From: an uncultured Bacteroidota bacterium
GTDB lineage: Bacteria > Bacteroidota > Bacteroidia > Flavobacteriales > Flavobacteriaceae
Direction: 5' to 3'
Assembly (NCBI GenBank): GCA_902614065.1
Contig: CACMJT010000007.1
Location: 23,525-87,524, forward strand
Length of the DNA stretch: 64,000 nt
The notes under the pieces are model-generated. The model worked only from the letters and a program-made list of their open reading frames with translations, made no database searches and had not been told where the DNA came from. Shown piece after piece: positions 1 to 9,517 of this stretch; within the stretch, counting starts at the first letter, position 1, and each line of letters starts with the position of its first letter. The translations under genes were made by a program, and so were the position numbers.

Positions 1-920
1 CAACACATTTGTTGAATCAAGCATTAAGAGAAGTACTCGGTAATCACGTTGAGCAAAAGGGTTCAATGGTTTCGGACAAATATTTAAGATTTGATTTTTC
101 TCACTTTAAAAAAATAGAGGAAACTGAATTGAACGAAATTGAGGAGTTTGTTAATAATAAAATTGATGAATCAATTGACTTGATTGAAAATAGAAGCGAA
201 AATTATGAAGATGCTGTAAAAAAAGGGGTTGTTGCATTGTTTAACGAAAAATATGGTAAGATTGTTCGATCTGTAAAATTTGGAAATTCCTATGAATTAT
301 GTGGAGGAACACATGTTAAAAACACAATTCAAATCAGAAACTTTGTTATAATCTCTGAAAGCTCTATTGCATCTGGAATTAGGAGAATTGAGGCTATTTC
401 TGGCCCTTCAGCCTTGGAATATCTTAGAGGAAAAAACAAAGAAATTAAAGATATATCAAATATGTTGTCAAGCAAATCAAATTTAATTGACTCTATCAAA
501 AATATTAAAGACCAGAATAGTCAAATATCAAAGGATCTTAAATTAAGTCAAATAAAATTAATTGACTTTTATATCGATTTATGGTTGAATCAAACAGAAA
601 AAATTAATTCATTTAATTTTTTGTTCAAAAAATTAAACTTGGAGCCATCTTTTGTAAAGTCATTATGCTTAGGCCTTGCCAGAAAATTAGAAAATCATAT
701 CATAATATTAATAACTGAATCAAATAATAGATTTAGCATTTTTTCTTCGGTTTCAGAATCTGTTGTTGAAACTTCAAATATATCTGCATCAGAAATTATT
801 AAAAGTATTTGTAATTCTATTGGCGGTAGTGGTGGAGGCCAAGTAAAGTTTGCAGCTGGGTCAGGACCTAAAACAGATGAAATAGAATTAATTATATCAA
901 AACTAAAAGATACCTTTTAA
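1..920 (+). CDS. alaS: Alanyl-tRNA synthetase, C-terminal part (5' end outside window)
   Basis: The gene is cut by the window edge and about 305 C-terminal residues are visible; the reading frame is open from base 3 (T-H-L-L-N-Q-A-L-R). The THLL is the second half of the editing-domain HxxxH zinc motif, followed by REVLGNHVEQKGS and the partner zinc motif CGGTH near base 300, so the trans-editing domain that clears mischarged Ser/Gly is present. A coiled-coil stretch and a DHHA1 domain with the glycine-rich GGSGGG follow. The full protein charges tRNA-Ala in the cytoplasm. Its stop overlaps the convergent DUF4136 gene by 4 bases. The catalytic domain cannot be judged here. Confidence 0.96.
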   Translation, partial: THLLNQALREVLGNHVEQKGSMVSDKYLRFDFSHFKKIEETELNEIEEFVNNKIDESIDLIENRSENYEDAVKKGVVALFNEKYGKIVRSVKFGNSYELCGGTHVKNTIQIRNFVIISESSIASGIRRIEAISGPSALEYLRGKNKEIKDISNMLSSKSNLIDSIKNIKDQNSQISKDLKLSQIKLIDFYIDLWLNQTEKINSFNFLFKKLNLEPSFVKSLCLGLARKLENHIIILITESNNRFSIFSSVSESVVETSNISASEIIKSICNSIGGSGGGQVKFAAGSGPKTDEIELIISKLKDTF

Positions 921-1438
921 TTATCCATTGGAGGATAAGATTCCATCACTCTGAATACAAAATTGGAAATTAATTGATCTCTTGTGAGCTTGTTAGCAGA
1001 CAAAGACCCTGAACCGCTTCCTTGCCAAATTAACTTACCTGTTTTGGAATCGACGATATCAATGTACAGAAGACCAACAACCTTAGTAAAAGGTTTATAT
1101 GTTCCCGATCCATAACTGTAGTAAGGGTAATACCAACCCATATAATCGTAGTTACTATATCGGTTGATGTAAACATTTTCTTTAGCTTTTGTATCAATGG
1201 AAATAATTAGATCGGGATTTTTTGAAAAGTTATAGCCTTTGGAATTTAGGTAACTTTCAACAGAGCTTAATATTCTTTTCTTATCAATATCAGATATTTC
1301 AAGATTTTCGATTTGCTCTTTTGAAAAAGCATAGGTTTTGTATGATGAAAAATCTGAATCAGAGTCATAATCATATGCAACTCTTACAGAACCACATGAA
1401 ATTAATAAAAAAGAAATTAGAAATAAACTATACCTCAT
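917..1438 (-). CDS. DUF4136 lipoprotein
   Basis: A 173-residue envelope lipoprotein of unknown role. The N-terminus is a lipoprotein signal (hydrophobic segment ending LLISC-G), followed by the typical DUF4136 start with a Val-Arg-x-Ala-x-Asp-Tyr strand, a Tyr-rich middle part (YYPYYSYG) and the family's closing block around VGLLYIDIVDSKTGKLIWQGSGSGS. I chose the ATG at 1438; a TTG two codons upstream is in frame but an AT-rich -7-like box (TAATTTTA) directly precedes it. It converges on alaS with overlapping stops. DUF4136 proteins are common in Bacteroidota outer membranes; no enzymatic motif is visible. Confidence 0.85.
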   Translation of the reverse strand: MRYSLFLISFLLISCGSVRVAYDYDSDSDFSSYKTYAFSKEQIENLEISDIDKKRILSSVESYLNSKGYNFSKNPDLIISIDTKAKENVYINRYSNYDYMGWYYPYYSYGSGTYKPFTKVVGLLYIDIVDSKTGKLIWQGSGSGSLSANKLTRDQLISNFVFRVMESYPPMDN

Positions 1439-1493
1439 ATACAATAAAATTACAATAATTATGCCTAAAAAACTTTCATTAAAAACTTATTAA

Positions 1494-1501
1494 TAATTTT
1501 G
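1494..1501 (+). promoter_or_regulatory. -7 promoter box TAATTTTG
   Basis: An exact match to the Bacteroidota -7 consensus TAnnTTTG. It lies four bases upstream of the GTG start at 1506, so transcription would begin at or next to the start codon and the mRNA would be leaderless. No clear -33 TTG was found. Confidence 0.6.
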
Positions 1502-1505
1502 ATAT

Positions 1506-2306
1506 GTGAAAGTTGGCAGTAAAATCTACTTAATTTTAATTTTTTCCTTTTTAATATCTTCATGTAGCCTATTGAAGCTGCCTGGAAAAATTCTTAAAGC
1601 ACCACTCAATATAAAAAGGTCAATAACCAAAAAGCCAAATGCTAATTCAAATCAGTATGAAAAATTCATCAAGAATCTTAGCTATGAGGAGAGAAAAAAA
1701 TGGTATATAAAAACATACTCTGATTTAGCTATACAACAAATGAAAAAATATAAAATTCCAGCTAGTATTATTCTAGCACAAGGAATGGTAGAGTCAGCCT
1801 CAGGTTCAAGCAATTTAGCATTAAAATCAAATAATCATTTTGGAATTAAATGCCACCAAGAATGGAGAGGTAAAAGAGTGTATCATGATGATGATGAAAA
1901 AGGCGAATGTTTTAGAAAGTACAATTCACCAATAGAAAGCTATAAAGACCATTCAGAATTTTTAACAACCAGAGGACGCTACTCTTTTCTTTTCAGACTT
2001 CCTAAAAACAATTATGTTGAGTGGGCAAATGGTTTGAAGAAAGCAGGTTATGCAACAGACCCAAATTATCCAAAAAAATTAATTAGAACTATTGAAGAAA
2101 ACGATCTTTGGAAATTTGATGGTTCAAAAAAACCGATGAAACGAAAAAAATCAAAGGAATTAAAAGATGTTCATACTGTTGAAAGAGGGGATACTTTATA
2201 TTCTATTTCTAAAAAATATAACGTATCTATAGAAAAGATTATGAAAATTAATAATCTAAAAGACAACCAGATTAGTATTGGTCAAGAAATAAAATACAAA
2301 GATTAA
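1506..2306 (+). CDS. Lipoprotein glucosaminidase with LysM domain
   Basis: A 266-residue cell-wall hydrolase predicted to cut peptidoglycan glycan strands. Residues 1-20 are a lipoprotein signal (FLISSC). Residues about 65-200 match the mannosyl-glycoprotein endo-beta-N-acetylglucosaminidase/FlgJ-type domain: KIPASIILAQGMVESASGSS holds the likely catalytic Glu, and NNHFGIKC and the YATDPNYPKKL block are hallmarks. The C-terminus (about 220-265) is one LysM repeat (HTVERGDTLYSISKKYNVS) that binds peptidoglycan. The GTG start is the only sensible one because an ATG two bases upstream runs into a stop; a -7 box ends four bases before it. A similar gene near alaS is usual in flavobacteria. Confidence 0.93.
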   Translation: MKVGSKIYLILIFSFLISSCSLLKLPGKILKAPLNIKRSITKKPNANSNQYEKFIKNLSYEERKKWYIKTYSDLAIQQMKKYKIPASIILAQGMVESASGSSNLALKSNNHFGIKCHQEWRGKRVYHDDDEKGECFRKYNSPIESYKDHSEFLTTRGRYSFLFRLPKNNYVEWANGLKKAGYATDPNYPKKLIRTIEENDLWKFDGSKKPMKRKKSKELKDVHTVERGDTLYSISKKYNVSIEKIMKINNLKDNQISIGQEIKYKD

Positions 2307-2309
2307 AAT

Positions 2310-4736
2310 TTAACCTTTTAAAATGTTATTTATTAATCCTACGCAATACATTGAGTGATTTTTAACAGACTTGTTTGATGAATATTTTTTTTGAGCTTTG
2401 TTTAACTCACGTCTCAAATCCATCAAAACACCTAAAGTAGAAGACCTAATATCTGACTCATCAACTTTAACCCTGGTAATGCTCGATGATGATCTAAAGA
2501 ATGAAGGAATACTTTGATTTTCTTTCATCAAATATCCTAATCTTTGAATAAAGGCTCTTTGAATATTTCGTCTGTAAATATCAATATTTGAATTGTTTTT
2601 TAATTCACTAAAAATACCATTCTTTAAATCTGACATTAACTCGTCCAATGAGTAAGCCTCTGAACCATTCAACGCTTCATTTTCAATTACTCTAGCTAGT
2701 CTTCCAAAATCAAGAATTCTATTAAGATAGCTTGATTGAAGTCCTCTAACTTGATCCACAGCACCCGCAAACTGAATTTTATCTAATATGTTTTTATCAA
2801 TCATCCATGTTGGAGTTTCAAATAAGTTTTTGTTGAGGAATTTTATACAGTTTTTTTGATGACTTTTTTCAACATGAGTGTAAACAGCTCCCTCTTGATC
2901 GGATGTTTTGTAATACTGATAAACACCACCGACATTTGTAGATACATGCCCTAAGTATCTTCTAAATTGTGACAAAACTTGACCATAAAGATATTGTAGC
3001 TCATCATAATTTTCACCATCTTCTGTTGTCCATTCAATTAGATTTGGAACTATTCTTTTTAGGTTTGCTATTCCATAATTACTGGCCTTAATCGCGTCAT
3101 TTCCTAAATCTTCAGTTTGAGAGCTTGGATCGATACTTGAACTACCAAATCTAAACATAAGATCATCAGCTCTTTCAGTTATCCATTTGTTTAGTATTAC
3201 TTTCTCTTCCTCCGCCGTTTTGTTAAGAATTGGTTTATATCCCCACATAGTTGAGTATTTGTCGTATGGTCCTACATCAATCACAAGCGATACACCCTCA
3301 TCACCTGGCTGTGCAATGTAATTGAATCTAGCATAATCCATTATCGATGGAGCAATTCCGAATTTCTTTGTAAACGTTTTTGACCGAATTGAATCAACAG
3401 GATACGCACTACTGCTTCCAAAATTGTGAGGAAGTCCTATAGTATGACCTACCTCATGCGCAGATACAAATCTAATAGCTCTTCCCATTGTCTCATTGTC
3501 AAATTCAGGGCTGCGAACATTTTCATTTATGACACTGGTTTGAATAAAAAACCAATTCCTTAATAATTTCATCACATTATGATACCAATTAATATCTGAT
3601 TCGATAATTTCACCAGATCTGGGATCAGATGTGCTTGGTCCATTTGCATTTAGAATAGGGGAGGCTAAATATCTTATTACTGAGTATCTTACATCCTCAG
3701 GACTCCAATCAGGATCTTCTTCTTTTGTTGGTGGATCCTTGGCTAGAATAGCATTTTTAAATCCAGCAGCTTCAAATGCAACTTGCCAATCTTCAACTCC
3801 CTGTTTTATGTATTTTCTCCATTTTTTTGGGGTCGCAGGGTCTATGTAGTAAACAATTGGTTTTTTTGGTTCAACCAATTCACCAGCTTCAAATTTTTCT
3901 ATATCCTCATCTTTAACTTCTAATCTCCACCTTTTTAAATATTTAAGGGTTTTTGCTTCTTGATTGTCAATACCGTAATCAGTTTGACTATTTGTAAACC
4001 ACCCTACTCTCTCATCAAAATACCTTCTTTTCATTGGAATTTTGGGTAAAATAACCATTGAATTATTAATTTCCATGGAAACTGTTCCACTCTCGGTCTC
4101 AGATGACCTGTAAGTCTTAACATGTCTTGCCTCAATATTTTTTGGATAAGATTTAATGGACTCTATGTACGAAAGTTTAGTGTCAAGACTAGATATTTTT
4201 CTAGACTTTCTACTTCTTTGAGGATAACCGAGTGGTTTTACATCAGAGTTAAAAAGACTAGTTACATCAATTAGGCTTGTATTTAGAGAATCATTGCTGG
4301 CTTCTATTTTAAATTTAAAAAGTATCGGCTCAAAGTTAGAATTTACAACAGCTTCACTAATTGGCAGTGAATCATTTGCAAAATTTACATATGAGTTTTC
4401 CCTTAATAAAAAATATTTACCTTTCTTATCCCATCTCAAAACCTGTTCATTTAGTTTGTGTTGTGTAAGTGGAATTGAAACAGACATTTTTGCAACCCTG
4501 GTAACCATTAACATTTCTCTGCCGATTAGTGAATCAGGAATTTCAAAATAATATTTCTCTTCTTTTTTATAAACATTAAATAAACCTTCGTCCTTAGTTG
4601 CTTCTGAAACTATTGATGCAAAACTTTTAGTTTTATCCTTAGAATTAGGTTTAGATTTTTTGTCGTCCTGAGAATTTAAATTTTTACTGGGTACTAGTAT
4701 AAAGACTAATAAAAATAGATGGATAATTCTTTTCAT
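2310..4736 (-). CDS. Zinc-dependent metalloprotease (DUF5117/DUF4953 type)
   Basis: An 808-residue exported protein with a cleavable-type signal peptide (KRIIHLFLLVFILVPSKNLNSQ). It has the Bacteroidota DUF5117 N-terminal region and a metzincin-like catalytic core: HEVGHTIGLPH at about residues 427-437 supplies three zinc-binding His and the catalytic Glu, followed by NFGSS and a conserved SIMDYARFNY block that could be the Met-turn. The substrate is unknown; these proteins usually act in the periplasm or at the surface. It starts 12 bases after the lysS stop, so the two may be cotranscribed. Family assignment is firm, function is not. Confidence 0.9.
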   Translation of the reverse strand: MKRIIHLFLLVFILVPSKNLNSQDDKKSKPNSKDKTKSFASIVSEATKDEGLFNVYKKEEKYYFEIPDSLIGREMLMVTRVAKMSVSIPLTQHKLNEQVLRWDKKGKYFLLRENSYVNFANDSLPISEAVVNSNFEPILFKFKIEASNDSLNTSLIDVTSLFNSDVKPLGYPQRSRKSRKISSLDTKLSYIESIKSYPKNIEARHVKTYRSSETESGTVSMEINNSMVILPKIPMKRRYFDERVGWFTNSQTDYGIDNQEAKTLKYLKRWRLEVKDEDIEKFEAGELVEPKKPIVYYIDPATPKKWRKYIKQGVEDWQVAFEAAGFKNAILAKDPPTKEEDPDWSPEDVRYSVIRYLASPILNANGPSTSDPRSGEIIESDINWYHNVMKLLRNWFFIQTSVINENVRSPEFDNETMGRAIRFVSAHEVGHTIGLPHNFGSSSAYPVDSIRSKTFTKKFGIAPSIMDYARFNYIAQPGDEGVSLVIDVGPYDKYSTMWGYKPILNKTAEEEKVILNKWITERADDLMFRFGSSSIDPSSQTEDLGNDAIKASNYGIANLKRIVPNLIEWTTEDGENYDELQYLYGQVLSQFRRYLGHVSTNVGGVYQYYKTSDQEGAVYTHVEKSHQKNCIKFLNKNLFETPTWMIDKNILDKIQFAGAVDQVRGLQSSYLNRILDFGRLARVIENEALNGSEAYSLDELMSDLKNGIFSELKNNSNIDIYRRNIQRAFIQRLGYLMKENQSIPSFFRSSSSITRVKVDESDIRSSTLGVLMDLRRELNKAQKKYSSNKSVKNHSMYCVGLINNILKG

Positions 4737-4748
4737 ATTTTAGATTTT

Positions 4749-6440
4749 TTAAGTTAATTCAACAAAAATGCCAGAGTCATTTTTGAATACTTTTAGTAGT
4801 TTATTTTTTGTAAGAGACTTTATTGTTTTGTCCCATTTTTTATTACTTAGCTCTGCGTAATTTTTTAACTCTTCAATTTCAACTTTTTTATTTTTTTTCA
4901 TAAAGTCAAAAACTTTTCTTTCCTCATCATTCAATTTTACCTCATTTTTTTCAGGTCTCATTTGTGGAAAAAATATAACTTCTTGGATAGATTTATGATT
5001 TGTTAACAACATAACTAAACGGTCAATTCCAAAACCAATTCCAGATGTTGGAGGCATTCCATATTCAAGAGATCGAATAAAATCATGATCTATGAACATC
5101 GCTTCATCATCACCTTTTTCAGATAGTTTTAATTGATCTTCAAATCTTTCAAGTTGATCAATAGGATCATTTAATTCTGAATATGCATTAGCAATTTCAC
5201 TTCCATTTATCAATAGCTCAAATCTTTCTGTAAGGTTTGCTTTATTTCTGTGTTGTTTTGTTAGGGGACTCATTTCTTTTGGATAGTCAATAATAAAAGT
5301 TGGTTGTATAAAACTTGACTCACATTTATCCCCAAAAATTGAATCTATTATTTTTCCTCTTCCCATTGTGGAATCAACCTGAATACCAATATTTTTTGCT
5401 TTTTCTGATAATTCGATGTCATTTAATTTTTCAACATCTATTCCAGTTTCATTTTTAATTGCTTCAAGTATTGGAATTCTTTTGTAAGGACCTTTAAAGT
5501 CTATCTTATTAGCACCATAAATCACATCACTCACGCCATATAATTCAGTAACAGTATTTTCTAATAATTTTTCAGTTAAATCCATCATCCAATTGTAGTC
5601 TTTATAAGCTACGTAAAATTCGAGGTTCGTAAATTCTGGGTTGTGAGTTCTATCCATCCCTTCATTCCTAAAATCTTTTGCAAATTCAAATACCCCATCG
5701 AATCCACCAACAATTAGTCTTTTTAAATAAAGTTCATTGGCTATTCTCATGTAAAGAGGAATATTTAAAGAGTTATGATGAGTTACAAAAGGCTTTGCAG
5801 CAGCACCACCAGGGATAGGTTGTAAGATAGGTGTCTCTACTTCCATAAAGTTAAGTTTCTCTAAGAATCTTCTAATTGAGCTAATGATTTTAGATCTTTT
5901 GACAAATGTTTCTTTTACTTCACTGTTTACAACTAAGTCAACATATCTTTGTCTGTATCGTTGCTCTGGATCATTAAATTCGTCATACTTTTTCCCCTCA
6001 CTATCTTCTTTAGGAAGTGGTAGAGGTTTTAGAGATTTGGATAGTAATTTAAAGTCTTTTACCATTATGGTCATTTCACCAACTTGGGTTTTGAAAAGAA
6101 CCCCCTCGATACCTAAAAAATCTCCAATATCAAGAAGTTTTTTATAAAGTTCATTGTATTTCGATTTATCCTCTGAAGTGCATATTTCGTCTCTGTTGAA
6201 ATAAACTTGAATTTTTCCACTACTGTCTTGTATTTCTGCAAAACTTGCTTTTCCCTGTATCCTTCTTGACATGACTCTTCCTGCAATTTTAACATCTTTA
6301 CCTTCTTTAAAGTTTTCTTTAATTTCAACAGCCAAGTGACTTACTGGAAAAGTTTCAGCAGGGTAGGGATTAATACCCAAATCAATAATTTTTTTCAGCT
6401 TTTCTCTTCTTACGAGCTCTTGTTCAGAAAAATTTGACAT
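4749..6440 (-). CDS. lysS: Lysyl-tRNA synthetase (class II)
   Basis: Charges tRNA-Lys with lysine in the cytoplasm. The N-terminal OB-fold anticodon-binding domain (KIAGRVMSRRIQGKASFAEIQD, about 55-75) is followed by the class II catalytic core with motif 2 (FRNEGMDRTHNPEFT) and motif 3 (GIGFGIDRLVML near 475). About 60 residues follow motif 3 (from NEVKLNDEERKVFDF), which look like the winged-helix-like tail found in many Bacteroidota LysS. A TTG nine bases upstream would add three residues, but that TTG lies inside an exact -7 box, so the ATG at 6440 (MSNFSEQ) is chosen. Confidence 0.97.
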   Translation of the reverse strand: MSNFSEQELVRREKLKKIIDLGINPYPAETFPVSHLAVEIKENFKEGKDVKIAGRVMSRRIQGKASFAEIQDSSGKIQVYFNRDEICTSEDKSKYNELYKKLLDIGDFLGIEGVLFKTQVGEMTIMVKDFKLLSKSLKPLPLPKEDSEGKKYDEFNDPEQRYRQRYVDLVVNSEVKETFVKRSKIISSIRRFLEKLNFMEVETPILQPIPGGAAAKPFVTHHNSLNIPLYMRIANELYLKRLIVGGFDGVFEFAKDFRNEGMDRTHNPEFTNLEFYVAYKDYNWMMDLTEKLLENTVTELYGVSDVIYGANKIDFKGPYKRIPILEAIKNETGIDVEKLNDIELSEKAKNIGIQVDSTMGRGKIIDSIFGDKCESSFIQPTFIIDYPKEMSPLTKQHRNKANLTERFELLINGSEIANAYSELNDPIDQLERFEDQLKLSEKGDDEAMFIDHDFIRSLEYGMPPTSGIGFGIDRLVMLLTNHKSIQEVIFFPQMRPEKNEVKLNDEERKVFDFMKKNKKVEIEELKNYAELSNKKWDKTIKSLTKNKLLKVFKNDSGIFVELT

Positions 6441-6446
6441 GCAAGT

Positions 6447-6454
6447 CAAATATA
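6447..6454 (-). promoter_or_regulatory. -7 promoter box TATATTTG of lysS
   Basis: Exact TAnnTTTG on the minus strand, six bases upstream of the lysS ATG. The transcript would have almost no leader. The box also contains the TTG that would otherwise be the longest start of the reading frame. Confidence 0.6.
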
Positions 6455-6508
6455 ATAATATAAGATGTACTTAATGCTTATGTTTTTTATTTTTATACTA
6501 TCAAATTA

Positions 6509-7207
6509 GTGGTGTTGAAAATCAATAAAGAAATTGAAATAAAAAAACTAGGTTTCAAAGATTACAATGAAGCATTAGAAATACAAAATTATTATCACGA
6601 TAAAATTTGCAATATCAAGTTAAATAATAGAAAAAATAAAACCTCTCTTTTAACCCCAAATTATCTTTTATTTGTTGAGCATAATCACGTTTATACGATT
6701 GGAAAGAGTGGAGATTTAAAGAATCTATTATTAAATGAAAATTCACTCAAACAAAAGGGAATTCAGCTTAAAAAAATTGGAAGGGGAGGAGACATCACAT
6801 ATCATGGCCCTGGTCAAGTCGTTTGCTATCCAATATTTGATTTAGAAAATTTTTTTACTGATATACATAAATATCTTAGGACACTTGAATTCATCGTTGT
6901 CAAAACACTAAAAAAGTTTGGAATTGCTTCAATGGGAAGTGAGGATCACACTGGTGTATGGATTGATAAGGGTACCTTAAATGAGAGAAAAATCTGCGCC
7001 CTGGGAATTAAAGCAAGTAGATGGGTTACCAAACACGGTTTGGCATTAAATGTTAATACAGATTTGTCTTATTTTGAGGGTATTATACCTTGTGGATTGA
7101 AAGACAAAGCTGTAACCTCAATGAGTAAAGAAATTGGCCTTGAGTTAAATACAGAGGAAGTTATACAAGAACTTGTGAAGCAATTTGAAAAAGAATTTAA
7201 AAACTAG
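6509..7207 (+). CDS. lipB: Octanoyltransferase LipB
   Basis: Moves octanoate from octanoyl-ACP to lipoyl domains of 2-oxoacid dehydrogenases and the glycine cleavage H protein, the first step of lipoate synthesis; lipA lies at 30189. About 232 residues, slightly longer at the N-terminus than some homologues. The substrate pocket motif GRGGDITYHGPGQ is at 91-103, the catalytic Lys in RWVTKHGLALNV is at 175, and the acyl-accepting Cys in IIPCGL is at 195. Three consecutive possible starts exist (GTG, GTG, TTG from 6509), so the exact start is uncertain. It converges on the next gene with three bases between stops. Confidence 0.95.
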   Translation: MVLKINKEIEIKKLGFKDYNEALEIQNYYHDKICNIKLNNRKNKTSLLTPNYLLFVEHNHVYTIGKSGDLKNLLLNENSLKQKGIQLKKIGRGGDITYHGPGQVVCYPIFDLENFFTDIHKYLRTLEFIVVKTLKKFGIASMGSEDHTGVWIDKGTLNERKICALGIKASRWVTKHGLALNVNTDLSYFEGIIPCGLKDKAVTSMSKEIGLELNTEEVIQELVKQFEKEFKN

Positions 7208-7210
7208 TAA

Positions 7211-9496
7211 TTAATCCACATTATAATAAAGCAGTTCATCTTGATCACCAACTACAACTAAAACTGTTTGTTTTGCTCTAGTTGAAAAGTCATATAAATT
7301 TGATGAAAAAATCGGGAAACGTTCAATTTTTTTACTCTCACTAAATAGGTAAAGTTCCTTTGTGTCGAGATTTAGTGTTGAAATGTAATTTTGATATATC
7401 TTAGGGGTTGTATAATTTCCATAAGGAATATTAAATTCATTTTGATTTACTATTATTTTATCCTCAGTATGTATAGCTAATATATCTTGCTTTGAGACCA
7501 ACCCAATTATATTTTCATTGTAAGGTTGGTATGATATTTCTCCAGAGATATCAATCCTAATTATCTCATTTTCTTCACCTTGGAAGATAAGTTTGTTATT
7601 GTGCTTAAAAACAGTTGATTGGTACTTTAATTCCTTAGGTAATTTAATTCTTTCTCTTCCCCTTCTGTCGTATATTGTGAAAGTTTTGTCCTCATAATAT
7701 TGAATAAGAAAATCTTTATTTAAAATTCTTATATGATCCATTTTGTTAGCAATTGTCTTTTTGGATCTAGTTGCCTTATAACCTTTAACAACACTGAGTT
7801 TTGAGTCATACATCGATACAGTTTTTCCTTCCTGAACAACCAATCTGTAATTTTTATTTTTATCATAATCAAAAACAGACAAATATTTTTTAGAGGTATT
7901 TTCCTTATTAGCGGTTTTTTTAACAATGTTTCCTTTTACATCAAGTATGTATAGATATTCATAGGTAAGAAAAACAAATTGTAGTCTACCATTTTTATAC
8001 ATATCGATCTGATAAATATCACTTATAATCCTTGATTCAAATTTTTTCGACCAAATTTTATTGCCGTTCAAATTGGTTAGGATTAGTTCATTATCTAAAT
8101 CTTGAAAAATAATATTTAAATCATTTGTTCTGTGATTCTTAACTAATGTTGGTTTAACGACAATATTTTGAGAATGCTTAGTTTTTGAAACTAATTCAAG
8201 TTTATTTGTTATTTCCTTGTTTTTACTAGGACTGGTAAATAAAGAAAAATAAGCAAGATTGTCGCTAATTTCTTCAGCACTATATATGTATGCATTGCTT
8301 AAATCCTCATCATTTTTATACAAAGTAAATTTTACGCTTTTAGATGGAATTTTTTTTCTAAATTTTTCAAATTGATTTTGATTTGAAAGAGTTAAATTAT
8401 TTTTATAATTCAAAATAATATTTTCAATTTCATTTTCATTTTTTCCAAACACAACCAGATTTTCAAATTTTGTAAAGTATTTAAATTTTTCAAATTCATG
8501 AAAACTCAAAAGATCAATTTTTAGTTTATTTTTTGACAATTCTCTAATTTCTTGGCCTCTGTAAAATTGACTTCCTTTAATTGATTCAATTGAATTAATT
8601 TCGTTAGAACCATCAAAATTGAGAAGAAATAGGGTGTCATTCTCAATTACTAACTCACCAACTTCAGAGACATTCTGATATATGGAATCAATTTCATAAT
8701 TAATTATTGATTCATCTTGAATGACTGCGTTTAAGTTTTCTTTGACCTCGTTATATTCAAATGAAATTCTTTTAAGTTTTGAGAAATTCTCTGGAATTAT
8801 ATCAAAAAAATCTGTGCTTGATTTTTTTAAATTATTTAAAAATTGAATTTTTCTTTTTTCATCACTTTTTGCAAATCCCAAAACATTAATTTCATCATTT
8901 AATACATCAAATTCGTACTGCATCAAGTTCGAAAACCTTTTTACACTTTGTGGAATATCCATAAACATCAACCCTTCATAGTTTTCTTTGACAATCAAAG
9001 AAATATTTTTCGATTTATTTTGATAAAGGTTTCTAAATTTTTCAAACTCTAAGTTTGAACCATAAGTTGAGTTTCTAATAACATTTTCAATCAAAAGTTT
9101 ATTTTTTGATAGAAACAAAAAATTATTTTTGCGCATCACATAATTAGAATTTTTATCGATGTAGATGTTATGGTTACCATATTTGACGGAGTCATGGAAT
9201 TTATTTGATAATGTATCAGGAAAATCCTGTACTAAAAAATGATCTAATTTATTTTTTGAAGTATAATGAAAACTTATTAAAACTTCCCCCTTAGAGCTAT
9301 AATTATTAATTGATGAAAAATCAAAATCAACTGATTCAGAGATAAATTCTAATGTTTGAAAATTAACATTTTCAAATTCTTTAATCGAAATTGTCAAAAC
9401 TGGATCATCTGGAATTTTATCAATGATCAAACTCTTTTCTAGCTCACTTGAGCAAGAAGTGATTAACACAACCAGAAGAATATATAACCTATTCAT
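7211..9496 (-). CDS. Large lipoprotein of unknown function
   Basis: A 761-residue protein I cannot assign to a named family. Residues 1-16 are a lipoprotein signal ending ITSCSS, so it is probably an outer-membrane or inner-membrane lipoprotein. The first half is Phe/Asn/Lys-rich with repeated motifs such as the pair LEFEKFR and NQFEKFRK. From about residue 430 the sequence turns to short repeated beta-strand blocks (DLNIIFQDLDNELILTNLNGNKIW, LYILDVKGNIVKK, IYDRRGRERI) resembling a beta-propeller. It follows rnhB with 21 bases between, likely in one transcript. A propeller lipoprotein beside rnhB and a Porin_10 gene is a recurrent flavobacterial arrangement, from memory. Confidence 0.7.
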   Translation of the reverse strand: MNRLYILLVVLITSCSSELEKSLIIDKIPDDPVLTISIKEFENVNFQTLEFISESVDFDFSSINNYSSKGEVLISFHYTSKNKLDHFLVQDFPDTLSNKFHDSVKYGNHNIYIDKNSNYVMRKNNFLFLSKNKLLIENVIRNSTYGSNLEFEKFRNLYQNKSKNISLIVKENYEGLMFMDIPQSVKRFSNLMQYEFDVLNDEINVLGFAKSDEKRKIQFLNNLKKSSTDFFDIIPENFSKLKRISFEYNEVKENLNAVIQDESIINYEIDSIYQNVSEVGELVIENDTLFLLNFDGSNEINSIESIKGSQFYRGQEIRELSKNKLKIDLLSFHEFEKFKYFTKFENLVVFGKNENEIENIILNYKNNLTLSNQNQFEKFRKKIPSKSVKFTLYKNDEDLSNAYIYSAEEISDNLAYFSLFTSPSKNKEITNKLELVSKTKHSQNIVVKPTLVKNHRTNDLNIIFQDLDNELILTNLNGNKIWSKKFESRIISDIYQIDMYKNGRLQFVFLTYEYLYILDVKGNIVKKTANKENTSKKYLSVFDYDKNKNYRLVVQEGKTVSMYDSKLSVVKGYKATRSKKTIANKMDHIRILNKDFLIQYYEDKTFTIYDRRGRERIKLPKELKYQSTVFKHNNKLIFQGEENEIIRIDISGEISYQPYNENIIGLVSKQDILAIHTEDKIIVNQNEFNIPYGNYTTPKIYQNYISTLNLDTKELYLFSESKKIERFPIFSSNLYDFSTRAKQTVLVVVGDQDELLYYNVD

Positions 9497-9517
9497 TTAT
9501 TTTTCAAAATTAAAAAG

